Origin: an uncultured Saprospiraceae bacterium
GTDB taxonomy: Bacteria > Bacteroidota > Bacteroidia > Chitinophagales > Saprospiraceae
Length of the DNA: 64,000 bases
NCBI GenBank assembly: GCA_937951615.1
Contig: CALFBH010000077.1
Coordinates: forward strand, 105,233-169,232
Direction: 5' to 3'
The position numbers and the translations under genes were made by a program. The number at the start of each line of letters is the position of its first letter. Within the stretch, counting starts at the first letter, position 1. This document shows, one piece after another, positions 54,458 through 63,879 of this stretch. Under the pieces are notes generated by a model. It was not told where the DNA came from, made no database searches, and worked only from the letters and a program-made list of their open reading frames with translations.

Positions 54458-54467
54458 ACTTTTCTTG

Positions 54468-54530
54468 TTGTGTTGTCGTGTTGTTGTGTTGTCGTGTTGT
54501 CGTGTTGTCGTGTTGTCGTGTTTTGCTTCG
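54468..54530 (-). repeat. Tandem cacgacaacacaacaa repeat at the 5' end of the glycosyltransferase gene
   Basis: About eight short units of acgacaac/acaacaac, minus-strand sense, next to the start codon. It is readable in frame with the gene as (HDNTTTRQ)n. Same word as the leader repeats at 18381, 18979 and 19693. Confidence 0.75.
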
Positions 54531-54597
54531 CAAAAAAACAAATCACATCAACACACGCGCACATCAACACCTCAACACATTTCCCAAAGTCAATCAG

Positions 54598-55827
54598 CTA
54601 ATTTTTTTTATAAAATTCCAAGAGCTTTTCTCCGATTCGTACATTATCAAAATGCTGTTCAATAAAATCTCGTGCCTGTTTGCCCATTTCTGGAAGTATC
54701 TGTTGCTGTTCGTAGCAATGCTGAATCTGTTGTATAAACGCAGCCTTGTCATCTGCAATCAGCACTTCTTTATCGGGTGTCGCATGAATGCCTTCTAGTC
54801 CGATACTTGTGGTGATGGTGATGCGCGATAATGCCATGCTTTCCAGTATTTTGACCCGCATTCCACTGCCGGAAAATAAAGGGACAATCATGATTGGATG
54901 ATCAATAATAAAGGAGAGTGCGTCTTCTATTTCTCCATGTATCATTACATTTTCTGGTGCTTTTTGCATTAGCCAGTTTGGAGTATTTCTTCCAGCAATG
55001 TGCAGGGTGAGGTCGGGGTACTTATGATATACTTCTGGCCAGACCTCTTTTAGAAACCAAGTCAGTCCTTCCAGATTTGGCATCCAATCGAGCGAGCCGA
55101 TAAAGCAAAGACTCAGCGGCATCATCACTGGATTTTGGGAAGACTGATTTTGGTCGAATAAGCTCAACTCTTGTCTAGGATAATCCTGCATTTCCAGTCC
55201 GATGGGGGCAGCATGTCCAGCAATATCACAACCCAGATTGCGAAAATACTTCAGGTCGCGTTCTGTGATGGCAATCATCATATCATAGGTGTTGAGTTGC
55301 GCGAGTTCAAATTTGCGCAGGCGATTTGCCAGTAGATTGACGTACCATTTTTTGAGACCCAATTGAGTGTTTTTTGCAATGCGTTCCCAGATTTCTGATT
55401 CTACATTATGCGAGCGCATAGCGATTTGTGCTTTACTGTGCTGTCGTATGACAGAAACATAAGGCGCGAGGTAGAGGGTTTCCAGTTGTATAATATCGTA
55501 ATCTTCAGTTTTGAGTAGCTGAATAAGCTTTTCTTCATAATCTTTTGAAATATAGCGGACGACATGGTAGGAATCAGCAGTAAAGAGATTGAGCAGTGCG
55601 TCTTTTGCTTTAATGCGATTGTCCAAATCACACAACACAATTTTGCGATAATGATCGAAATCTTTTGGAATATTATCTGGCTGGATATAATGCTTTGTCG
55701 TGTTCATGGCCAGCAAGTCGAGCTGGCAGCCCAACTGGTGTAAAGCCCGACTGAGGTAGGTGACTGCCACAGATTCTCCGTCTTTGAGTGGGTACGGAAA
55801 TTTTTTGCACAACTGGAGTATCTTCAT
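54598..55827 (-). CDS. GT4-type glycosyltransferase, second copy
   Basis: 409 residues from the ATG at 55827 (MKILQLCKKFPYPLKDGESV); the upstream in-frame extension has no family match. The C-terminal site reads SGSGMRVKILESMALSRITIT (about 301-321) with the donor-binding Glu. It is homologous in layout to the gene downstream, so the two probably add successive sugars. It follows the GNAT gene by 53 bp. Confidence 0.85.
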   Translation of the reverse strand: MKILQLCKKFPYPLKDGESVAVTYLSRALHQLGCQLDLLAMNTTKHYIQPDNIPKDFDHYRKIVLCDLDNRIKAKDALLNLFTADSYHVVRYISKDYEEKLIQLLKTEDYDIIQLETLYLAPYVSVIRQHSKAQIAMRSHNVESEIWERIAKNTQLGLKKWYVNLLANRLRKFELAQLNTYDMMIAITERDLKYFRNLGCDIAGHAAPIGLEMQDYPRQELSLFDQNQSSQNPVMMPLSLCFIGSLDWMPNLEGLTWFLKEVWPEVYHKYPDLTLHIAGRNTPNWLMQKAPENVMIHGEIEDALSFIIDHPIMIVPLFSGSGMRVKILESMALSRITITTSIGLEGIHATPDKEVLIADDKAAFIQQIQHCYEQQQILPEMGKQARDFIEQHFDNVRIGEKLLEFYKKN

Positions 55828-55880
55828 GTTTACTGATTGCGGTGCAAAAGTAGCTTTTTTTTGGGAATTTGTTGAGTTAC

Positions 55881-56327
55881 TCAATTACTCAAATCTTTCT
55901 CCATTTTATAATGCTTAACAGTTACTTCCGTAAATGGTCGTCCTTTCTTTTTGTAGTCCAATTTTAAATAAAATGGAACGGCGGTATCGCGGGCATGGAG
56001 TACCATTTTTTTGAAGCCTCTTTTTATGGCAATGTCCTCGCTTCGGCGCACCATGAACTGACCGACTCCCTGCCGCTGTGCATCCTCACTGACGGCAACC
56101 TGTCTCATTTTCAGGTTCTCTTGATTTACTATCATGAGTACCATGCAGCCGACGAGTTCGTGCTGACTATTATAACAGGCGAGATGGATGTCTTTGTATT
56201 CTTCAGCCAACTGTTCTGGTTCAAATTGAAGTCCAAGTGGTTTTCGTAAAATATCATCGCGAAGGCGGATGGTTTCATCGTGTGCAGGCGTACCGAATTC
56301 AACTTCTATAGTGAATAAATGTTTCAT
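55881..56327 (-). CDS. GNAT-family N-acetyltransferase
   Basis: 148 residues. Acetyl-CoA site QVAVSEDAQRQGVGQFMV (about 77-94) matches the GNAT V/I-x-x-x-Q/R-x-x-G-x-G/A motif. Ends with strand and helix elements usual for ElaA-like members. Substrate unknown. It is the first gene of a minus-strand run that continues into the two glycosyltransferases. Confidence 0.9.
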   Translation of the reverse strand: MKHLFTIEVEFGTPAHDETIRLRDDILRKPLGLQFEPEQLAEEYKDIHLACYNSQHELVGCMVLMIVNQENLKMRQVAVSEDAQRQGVGQFMVRRSEDIAIKRGFKKMVLHARDTAVPFYLKLDYKKKGRPFTEVTVKHYKMEKDLSN

Positions 56328-56470
56328 TTATAAATAATTGATAAAAATACAAGTTATTAGGTGGTTGTAATTTTGTTCTGTCGCAGAATATTTCCAATAA
56401 TAAAAAAAAATACCCATAAAAGTATAGTTTTGAATGAGTCGGTCTGCATTTTTTATATAAATTTACAAAA

Positions 56471-59400
56471 ATGAGTGTCTTGAAACCTGAAATAGAAGCT
56501 ATTAAAACATTGCTTACAAGTGAATTAGGCGTTGATTTTAGTGCTTATAAAGATTCTACCGTATCTCGTAGAATAGCGAGACGCATGCAGGTACTCCATC
56601 TCAAAACGGAAAAAGAGTATCTGAATTATCTAAGAACAGAAACAAAAGAACTCAAAATTTTAGGACAGGACATATTTATTAATGTCACAGAATTTTTTCG
56701 GGACAAGCAGGTTTTTGAACACCTTAAGCGAGGTGTTTTACCCGAAATTTTTCGCAATAAAAAGCCAGAATATTCTGTTAAATTTTGGATTGTTGGTTGT
56801 GCTACAGGGGAAGAAGTCTATTCAGTTGCTATATTAATTTACGAATATTTTCAAGAAAATAATTTTGCTTGTGGGTTTAAAATAATTGCGACAGATATTC
56901 AGGAAAAGGCAATTAATGTGGCCAGAAAAGGAATCTATAAGCGGAGGAGTTTTGAGAAGATGCCAGCAGGTTATCAAAAAAAATACTTTGATGAAGAAAA
57001 AGATGGCTATCGGGTAAAAAAATTCATCAGAACAAAAATAATTTTTGCTGTTCATGACATTACGAAAGATCCGCCTTTTGCGAAAGCTGATTTTGTGAGT
57101 TGTAGAAATCTATTGATTTATCTGGATAAAAAAAACCAGTTAATGGTACTCAATAGATTGGCTTTCGCCCTTAATATTGGTGGTTTTTTGCTGCTGGGTA
57201 AAAGTGAATCCTTGATTGAGTTGTCGGATGAATTAAAAAGTATTAATAACACCCATAAGACCTATCAAAAAATAAAAAAGACTCGTGTAAGGCGTCTGAT
57301 TCGTACAGGTTTATCCTATGATGACGCTTATTACCCTATTGAAATATCTAATGATGATACACGCACTATGAAGAATAATGGATTATCAAAATTTTTACAG
57401 GAAACTATTTACGGACAATATACGCCCGCAATTATAGTCATAGACGGGCAGTTTTTTGTAAAATATATTACAAAACAGGCAAAGGAATATATTGATACAC
57501 CAGAGGATTATACGAGTACCTATAATCTTATAAAATTTGCTCCAAAACAAATAGTGGCGGTTGTACGCTCTGCATTGGTTGATATTCAAAATAAACCTGG
57601 ATCTTATATTTATAGAAGGATTACTATAGGCAAAAAGAAAAAGCGGACATTGTCTGTAAAAGTTGAACCATTGAAAATAGGAGAAGATGTGTTATATACC
57701 ATCGTTTTGGAAAAAGAAGAAGATGAGGTCGGCGAAATTAATAAGAAATTACCAAGCGAAATCAATTTAGCCCTTGAACAACAACTTGCCATAACGGAAA
57801 ACAATTTACAAAAGAGCATAGAACAACTGGAAGGTGCCAATCAGGAAATGATGGCTTCCAATGAAGAACTTCAGAGTACAAACGAGGAGTATGTCTCTGT
57901 GAATGAAGAACTTCAGACAATCAATACCGAATATCAGGAAACCATCTTTGAATTGTCGCAGGCAAACCGGGATATAGACCACCTGATGCAAAGCACAGAT
58001 ATCGGTACCCTCTTTTTGGATGGAAAACTGAACATCAGAAAATTTACTACTGCGGTAAAAAAATTGGTTAATATTGATAACATAGACATAGGCAGACCGC
58101 TCAAGAATTTTACAACAAATTTGCGCGACATCAATATATCCAAAGAAGCTAAAAAAGCTTTAGAGACTGGAAAATCGCTGGAAAGGGAGGCTCAGGACAA
58201 TGATGGTTTATGGTTTTTAATGAGAATCAGCTCTTATGATATAGATGATGATTCGGGCAAAGGACTCGTGATTAGTTTTATAGATATTAATCATCTGAAA
58301 ATAATAGAACAGGCACTGAGTGAACGTGAACTGCTGTATCGGACTATGTTTGAGCACTCCAGTGATGGTATTATTATTGTAAATGCCCGGGAAAGACGGG
58401 TGGTCAGTGCCAATGAACGGATGTTGAAAATGATGGGGTATACCCTGGATGAATTTTTGAATATGAGCTTTATGGAACGTTTTCCCGAAGTACAACCTGG
58501 CGGAGAACGGACAATGGATATGTTGCAGCGGTTTCTAATGGAAAAGAAGGATAAAAAGTATTCGTACCATGAAATGACACAGAAACGCAAAGACGGAACG
58601 CTCATCGATGTTGAGGTGAATGCAGTGCAACTATCAGTACCTTATGAAGGACATCTACTGGCAACTATCAGAGACATTTCTGATAGAAAAGAGGCGGATA
58701 GAAAATTATTAGCGGCTAAAAAGCGCTTTGAAACAGTATTTGAAACAAGTGCATTGGGTATTTCTATTGCAGATGTGCAATTTAATATCATCAGAACAAA
58801 TAAGGCATTTGCACGAATGATAGGTTATACTACGAAGCAGTTGGGTCAAATGGCTTTCGGCGATATTACTCATCATGAAGACCGAAAGCACAACATCAAA
58901 TTTATTGAAGCACTTAATACTGGAAAAAAGAAAACGATTGTTTTTGAAAAACGCTATGTGAAAAAAAGTGGTGCAATTTTTTGGGCAAGGTTGTGGGTGA
59001 GTCTTCTGGATGATGGAAGTGGCGATAAATTATACCTCGCTACTATTCGGGATATTACAAAAGAAAAAAAAGCAGCACAGGATTTAAGGGCTAGTGAAGC
59101 AATGTATCGACATCTTTTTAATCATGCTTTTGACGGACTAGAAATATACGAATATACCGACTTTGAAAAAAGAACAACCAGTTTTATTCAGCGAAATTCA
59201 AAATTTCGAAAATTATTGGGTAGAACCAATAAGGAGCTAAATGAAAATGGCGTGGATATGTTGACCTTTAGCCCCGAATTGCAAGCTAATGGACTAAAAT
59301 CAAAAGAATATCTTGCTAAGATAGAATTTGAGTGGCATGGAAAAACAGAGGCATATTTTGAGTGGCGATTTTTGCATAAAAAAGGATACCCAGTCGATGT

Positions 59401-62245
59401 GATGATATCTATGTACAAGACGAATGTAGAGGATAAAAAAGTACTTATAGGTATATATAAGGATATTACGAAACAGAAAAAGGATGAGCAAATCATAAAA
59501 GATAATGAGCGTCGTTATCGGGCTTTATTTGAAAAAAGCATGGATGCTATATTGATTTATGATATTCATAATAACAAAACACTTTCAGTTAATGAAGAAG
59601 TAGGGAAATTGTTTGACTGCTCAAGAGAACATGTATTGAAGCATTCTCCCATGCTGTTTTTTCCCAAATTTCAAGGAAATGAAGAGTTGACTTCAGTGTT
59701 TTTTGGGCGGCAGATTCAGCAGGTTATGGAAAAGGGAGAACATCGTCATTTTATGAAGATGGTTTCTACTAAAGGGAAATTATTGGAAACAGAGGTGACC
59801 ACTTTTTTGTTATATGAGACTCCTGATAGTCCTGTAGTCGTCATGATTCGTGATATGACTAAAGAGAAGATGGCACAAAAAGCACTGGAAGAAAGCGAAA
59901 CACGCTTCCGAAATCTTTTTGAGCATGCAGTGGACGGACTAATGGTTGGTGTTTTTCCAAATAGCATTTCAACGGTCAATGAAAAAATGGTTGAGATTTT
60001 TGGCTATAGCCGAGAAGAATTTCAAAAAATAAGTACTTTAGATTTATGCCCTGAACGACAGGCTGATGGACGGACTACACTCGAACACATGGGAGAGCAT
60101 AAAGAAAAAATTGTTGAAAATAGGTGCTGTTTTTCAGGAGATTGGTTGTTTAAAAGAAAAGACGGCTCTGTTTTTTATTCAGAACTGACACTGAGCCAAT
60201 TAAGTAAAGAAAATGAGAATACCCTTGTAGTCCATGTACGAGATATTACTGAACGTAAAAAAAGTGAACAGGCATTAGAACACCTAAATAGCATTCTCGC
60301 CAAAACAAAAGATGCCGTCTCTATGGCAGATATGACTGGGAAGTTTGTTTATATGAATGAAGCGGGCAAAAAAATGTTCAGAATCCCAGAAGATGTAGTA
60401 TTGCAGGATATTATAATGTCAAAACTTCAACCTAAAGAGGCACAGGAAAATTTCCGAAAACATATCATGCCAGCGATTAAAAAAACTGGATTCTGGTCAG
60501 GTGAGGGTCTGAGATATACAGCGGATGGGCATTCGTTTTTAGCAAGTTTTAATGCAATTGGCCATTTTTCGGCTGATGGCGAATTAGAATATATTTCATC
60601 TATAGGGAGGGATATTACGGAGCAAAGAAAAAAGGAGATTGCTTTACAATCCATTACTACAAATATTGCCAAAGCTTATAGCGATGACTTTTTTATTCAA
60701 CTTGTTGAATCTATAGCCAAATCGCTTGATGTGCTGTGTACAACAATCAATATTCCAACAGATAAGCCCAATCAACAGGAAATTCTTGCGATGTATTATG
60801 ATGGAAAGATCATAACGGGTGAGTTGAGAGAGACTGGTGCGCTGCCTTGCAGGTATGTCTATGAAGAAGGAGAACAAATCTTTGTTTGTGATTTGCAGAA
60901 GGATTTTCCAGGCTCAGAAAAAATATTACATCCTGATGTAGAGAGTTATGCAGGGCTGCCCATCAAAGATTCCAAGGGAAATATTATAGCACATATTTGC
61001 GTATTCGATACTAAGCCTATTGGAGACCCTGATTTTATCATGGGAACCTTAAAAATATATGCTACAAGAATAGGAGCAGAACTCGAAAGAGCAGCCAGAG
61101 AAAAAACGCTAAAAGACCAGAAAGACTATTTACGCGAAAGTGAAACCCGATTTAGAGCTGTTTTTGATAATTCTTATAATCTAATCTGTATTTTGGATAA
61201 AACAGGAAAACTCTTACAACATAATGCGGGTAACCGTGAATTTAAAGAACACGAGAACATTGGAAAGCTAGTTTGGAATGTATATCGCTTCTCTCATGAT
61301 GAAAAAGTAGCTACACAAATAAGAAAAGATATACAGAAAGTCATAAAGGGCAAAGAAGTCAAAAACGAATGTACTTATCGAAAAAAGGGGGATAATATTG
61401 GTTATCTGGCTTACTCAATGAAACCCATTTATCTTGAGAATGGCGAATTTTTGTTTATTCTGGTAGAGGCAAGGGATATTACGGAATTAATGAGTTCGCA
61501 AACTATACTTTCTAATAAAGTCGATGAACTGAATGATAAAAATAATGAACTCAAAAAATATATCGAGTCCAATCTTGCATTAGAAAATTTTGCTTACATC
61601 GCTTCACATGACCTGCGAGAGCCTTTGCGTACAATTACAAGTTTTGCCAATATAATACAACGGAAATATATAGGAAAACTCGACAAAAACGCTAAAGAAT
61701 ATCTACACTTTATTGTGTCTTCAGCCAAAAGTATGGATATTCTGATTAAGGACCTGCTGACCTTTTCCAAGGTTAATTCAGATGGAACACCTTATGCGGA
61801 GGTGCCACTTCTTGGATTGCTTGAACGCTTATTGCTTACATTGGGACAAAACATCAGCGAGACAAATACGACTATAGAATTGCTGGAGATTCCTAAAACA
61901 GTTTGGGCAAATAATACACAGATTACCCAGCTATTTCAAAACCTCATTAGCAATGCCATTAAGTTCCGTAAACCCAATATTCAGCCTGAAATTTTGATAA
62001 AAGGAAAAAGTAAAAAAACACATTGGGAATTTATGGTTAAAGACAATGGAATAGGTATTAACGAAAGCTTCCATGATAAAATATTTATGCTATTCAAAAG
62101 ATTGCATGGGGGAGAGGAGTACGAAGGAACAGGTATTGGATTGGCTTTGTGTAAAAGTATTGTAAGCAGACATGGAGGTGAAATGTGGCTCGAATCAAAG
62201 GAAGGAAAAGGAACGACTTTTTATTTTACCCTTGCCAAACGTTAA
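56471..62245 (+). CDS. CheR-type methyltransferase fused to nine PAS, one GAF and a histidine kinase
   Basis: 1924 residues, no membrane segment. Order: CheR N-terminal helices and SAM domain (1-270; WIVGCATGEEVYS is the SAM motif at about 118-130), a PAS-like domain (about 305-410), a coiled coil with NEELQSTNEEY (about 430-505), then PAS domains at about 510, 618, 755, 870, 1015, 1135 and 1270 (HSSDGIIIV, SALGISIAD, FDGLEIYEY, MDAILIYDI, VDGLMVGVF and similar), a GAF domain (about 1390-1540), a last PAS (about 1555-1665), HisKA with His in IASHDLREPLRT (about 1712) and HATPase with DNGIGI and GTGIGLALCKS. Many relatives begin with CheB before CheR; here CheB is absent. Cytosolic multi-signal sensor, possibly methylating chemoreceptors. 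Confidence 0.9.
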   Translation: MSVLKPEIEAIKTLLTSELGVDFSAYKDSTVSRRIARRMQVLHLKTEKEYLNYLRTETKELKILGQDIFINVTEFFRDKQVFEHLKRGVLPEIFRNKKPEYSVKFWIVGCATGEEVYSVAILIYEYFQENNFACGFKIIATDIQEKAINVARKGIYKRRSFEKMPAGYQKKYFDEEKDGYRVKKFIRTKIIFAVHDITKDPPFAKADFVSCRNLLIYLDKKNQLMVLNRLAFALNIGGFLLLGKSESLIELSDELKSINNTHKTYQKIKKTRVRRLIRTGLSYDDAYYPIEISNDDTRTMKNNGLSKFLQETIYGQYTPAIIVIDGQFFVKYITKQAKEYIDTPEDYTSTYNLIKFAPKQIVAVVRSALVDIQNKPGSYIYRRITIGKKKKRTLSVKVEPLKIGEDVLYTIVLEKEEDEVGEINKKLPSEINLALEQQLAITENNLQKSIEQLEGANQEMMASNEELQSTNEEYVSVNEELQTINTEYQETIFELSQANRDIDHLMQSTDIGTLFLDGKLNIRKFTTAVKKLVNIDNIDIGRPLKNFTTNLRDINISKEAKKALETGKSLEREAQDNDGLWFLMRISSYDIDDDSGKGLVISFIDINHLKIIEQALSERELLYRTMFEHSSDGIIIVNARERRVVSANERMLKMMGYTLDEFLNMSFMERFPEVQPGGERTMDMLQRFLMEKKDKKYSYHEMTQKRKDGTLIDVEVNAVQLSVPYEGHLLATIRDISDRKEADRKLLAAKKRFETVFETSALGISIADVQFNIIRTNKAFARMIGYTTKQLGQMAFGDITHHEDRKHNIKFIEALNTGKKKTIVFEKRYVKKSGAIFWARLWVSLLDDGSGDKLYLATIRDITKEKKAAQDLRASEAMYRHLFNHAFDGLEIYEYTDFEKRTTSFIQRNSKFRKLLGRTNKELNENGVDMLTFSPELQANGLKSKEYLAKIEFEWHGKTEAYFEWRFLHKKGYPVDVMISMYKTNVEDKKVLIGIYKDITKQKKDEQIIKDNERRYRALFEKSMDAILIYDIHNNKTLSVNEEVGKLFDCSREHVLKHSPMLFFPKFQGNEELTSVFFGRQIQQVMEKGEHRHFMKMVSTKGKLLETEVTTFLLYETPDSPVVVMIRDMTKEKMAQKALEESETRFRNLFEHAVDGLMVGVFPNSISTVNEKMVEIFGYSREEFQKISTLDLCPERQADGRTTLEHMGEHKEKIVENRCCFSGDWLFKRKDGSVFYSELTLSQLSKENENTLVVHVRDITERKKSEQALEHLNSILAKTKDAVSMADMTGKFVYMNEAGKKMFRIPEDVVLQDIIMSKLQPKEAQENFRKHIMPAIKKTGFWSGEGLRYTADGHSFLASFNAIGHFSADGELEYISSIGRDITEQRKKEIALQSITTNIAKAYSDDFFIQLVESIAKSLDVLCTTINIPTDKPNQQEILAMYYDGKIITGELRETGALPCRYVYEEGEQIFVCDLQKDFPGSEKILHPDVESYAGLPIKDSKGNIIAHICVFDTKPIGDPDFIMGTLKIYATRIGAELERAAREKTLKDQKDYLRESETRFRAVFDNSYNLICILDKTGKLLQHNAGNREFKEHENIGKLVWNVYRFSHDEKVATQIRKDIQKVIKGKEVKNECTYRKKGDNIGYLAYSMKPIYLENGEFLFILVEARDITELMSSQTILSNKVDELNDKNNELKKYIESNLALENFAYIASHDLREPLRTITSFANIIQRKYIGKLDKNAKEYLHFIVSSAKSMDILIKDLLTFSKVNSDGTPYAEVPLLGLLERLLLTLGQNISETNTTIELLEIPKTVWANNTQITQLFQNLISNAIKFRKPNIQPEILIKGKSKKTHWEFMVKDNGIGINESFHDKIFMLFKRLHGGEEYEGTGIGLALCKSIVSRHGGEMWLESKEGKGTTFYFTLAKR

Positions 62246-62339
62246 ATTCGTAAATTTGCAGAGAGAAAAGTAATGAAAATATCAACTTTATAGCTGTCTG
62301 TAGGTTATTAGGTGTATTGAGTTATTACGTAAATTGAGT

Positions 62340-62440
62340 TATTAAGTTATTTTGCAAAAGCAAAATCAACTCAATCAACTCAATCAACTCAATCAATCAC
62401 TCAATCAACTCAATCACTCAATCAACTCAGTCACCCAATC
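62340..62440 (+). repeat. Tandem tcaatcaactcaa repeat before the SCO gene
   Basis: About nine near copies of tcaactcaatcaac run from about 62357 to 62435, just before the ATG at 62446. The tract is almost G-free in the sense strand. The same word appears scattered near 15012-15070 and 31862-31895. Confidence 0.75.
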
Positions 62441-62445
62441 AAGAA

Positions 62446-63084
62446 ATGAGAAAATACCTATTTGTTTTAATCGTCCCAATAGCCCTGTCTGCCTGTCAGG
62501 AACCATCAGTCCCTCTAAGGCCGCTCGGCAATACAGATTACATAGAACGTGAAGAGGAAGGGCAGAAAATCGTAGACACCATTTATCATACCATTCCCGA
62601 TTTTGCATTAACCAATCAGGACGGACAGGCAGTCACGCCGAGTACTTTTGATGATAAAGTCTATGTGAGTGATTTTTTCTTTACGCATTGTCCGACTATC
62701 TGCCCGCGTGTCAAAGCACAAATGCTTCGCATTTATGATAAATTTGAAGAAAATGATCGGTTTGTAATGGCATCGCACAGCCTCGACCCCAAGCGCGATT
62801 CCGTTTCAGTCTTAAAAGATTTTGCGAATAAATTGCGAATAGAAGCCCCAAAGTGGCAACTGCTCACGGGCGATAAGACCGAGATTTATGACTTGGCACA
62901 TGAGTATCTGGTAGTCGCCGCAGAAGATGCAGACGCACCAGGAGGAATCACGCATAGCGGGCATATCATATTGGTAGATACCAAAAAACGAATACGCGCG
63001 TATTGTGATGGTACCGACCCTAAAGACGTGACAAGATTGATGAAGGATATAAATCGCCTATTGGATGAAGAATTTGGAAATTAA
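62446..63084 (+). CDS. SCO1/SenC-family copper chaperone lipoprotein
   Basis: 212 residues. Lipoprotein signal MRKYLFVLIVPIALSAC (Cys about 17). Copper site FFFTHCPTICPRVK (Cys pair about 82 and 86) plus the distal His in GITHSGHIILVD (about 166-172). Thioredoxin fold anchored in the periplasm. SCO proteins load copper into CuA centres of cytochrome oxidase or related enzymes. The next gene overlaps its end by 20 bp, so the two are cotranslated. Confidence 0.92.
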   Translation: MRKYLFVLIVPIALSACQEPSVPLRPLGNTDYIEREEEGQKIVDTIYHTIPDFALTNQDGQAVTPSTFDDKVYVSDFFFTHCPTICPRVKAQMLRIYDKFEENDRFVMASHSLDPKRDSVSVLKDFANKLRIEAPKWQLLTGDKTEIYDLAHEYLVVAAEDADAPGGITHSGHIILVDTKKRIRAYCDGTDPKDVTRLMKDINRLLDEEFGN

Positions 63085-63514
63085 AAATGATGTCGATAGT
63101 CATCGACCAAAACAAGCAAAACTGACCATAATTGTATTGCTATATACAATAACCTTCCTGTTTGCACCAGCCTGCGATTCAAGCCCTTACAAACAAGGCA
63201 AAAACCTGTATGTCACGCATTGTCAAAACTGCCACCAGGAAGACGGCAATGCTGTGATGGGCTTGATACCGCCGATTGCCGGCTCTGATTATCTTGCTGC
63301 CAATCAAGATAACCTGCCTTGCCTGATTCGTTATGGACTCAATGAGCCGATTACTGTAAATGGTATGCCTTATCATCATGAAATGCCAAAAAATGAGGTC
63401 TTATCAGAAACGCAAATTGCCAATGTCATCAATTACATCAATAACGCCTGGGGCAATAAAGCAGACTTTGTATCTTATGATATGGTACTTGAAGGACTAA
63501 AAAAATGCGAATGA
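63065..63514 (+). CDS. Membrane-anchored or lipoprotein monohaem cytochrome c
   Basis: 149 residues. Hydrophobic segment 20-36 ending FAPAC, which may be a lipobox. One haem site CQNCH (about 53-57); axial Met in GMPYHHEMP (about 103-111). Class I cytochrome layout. The start overlaps the SCO gene by 20 bp. With the copper chaperone it suggests a small respiratory operon continuing beyond the next gene. Confidence 0.88.
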   Translation: MKNLEIKNDVDSHRPKQAKLTIIVLLYTITFLFAPACDSSPYKQGKNLYVTHCQNCHQEDGNAVMGLIPPIAGSDYLAANQDNLPCLIRYGLNEPITVNGMPYHHEMPKNEVLSETQIANVINYINNAWGNKADFVSYDMVLEGLKKCE

Positions 63515-63870
63515 ACGAAGTGCAGTTTTCTAGTCAAGCAAAATATCTGAAGTATTGGCTTGCCGTTCTATCTCTATTCGTAGTATTTACAATGAATGCC
63601 CAAACTGAACGCTATTCTTTACTGCCAAAAGACAATAAAATCCTGCCTGTGACAGACACCATAATAGGACAATATCCGCTCTATCCGACGATGAAGACAC
63701 TAATCAAGCCCATTCCATCTGCATATTGCTATGAAGAACTCGCCGTCTTTTGCAAATTAGAAGTCCAGTTGGAAAAGAAATTCAAGTTTCCAGTCAAAAT
63801 CAGATTAGGCGAAGTCAATTATGTGGATATGCTAGAAGGTAAGCCACATACGCCGCTACAATTTCAGTAA
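63505..63870 (+). CDS. Small secreted protein of unknown function
   Basis: 121 residues; starts 10 bp inside the cytochrome gene. A signal peptide is clear at about 12-32 (KYLKYWLAVLSLFVVFTMNAQ over residues 13-33). Mature part has two Cys (AYCYEE and VFCKLE) eight residues apart that might form a disulfide. I do not recognise it. Overlap implies cotranslation with the SCO/cytochrome pair. Confidence 0.65.
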   Translation: MRMNEVQFSSQAKYLKYWLAVLSLFVVFTMNAQTERYSLLPKDNKILPVTDTIIGQYPLYPTMKTLIKPIPSAYCYEELAVFCKLEVQLEKKFKFPVKIRLGEVNYVDMLEGKPHTPLQFQ

Positions 63871-63879
63871 AAAGCAGCC

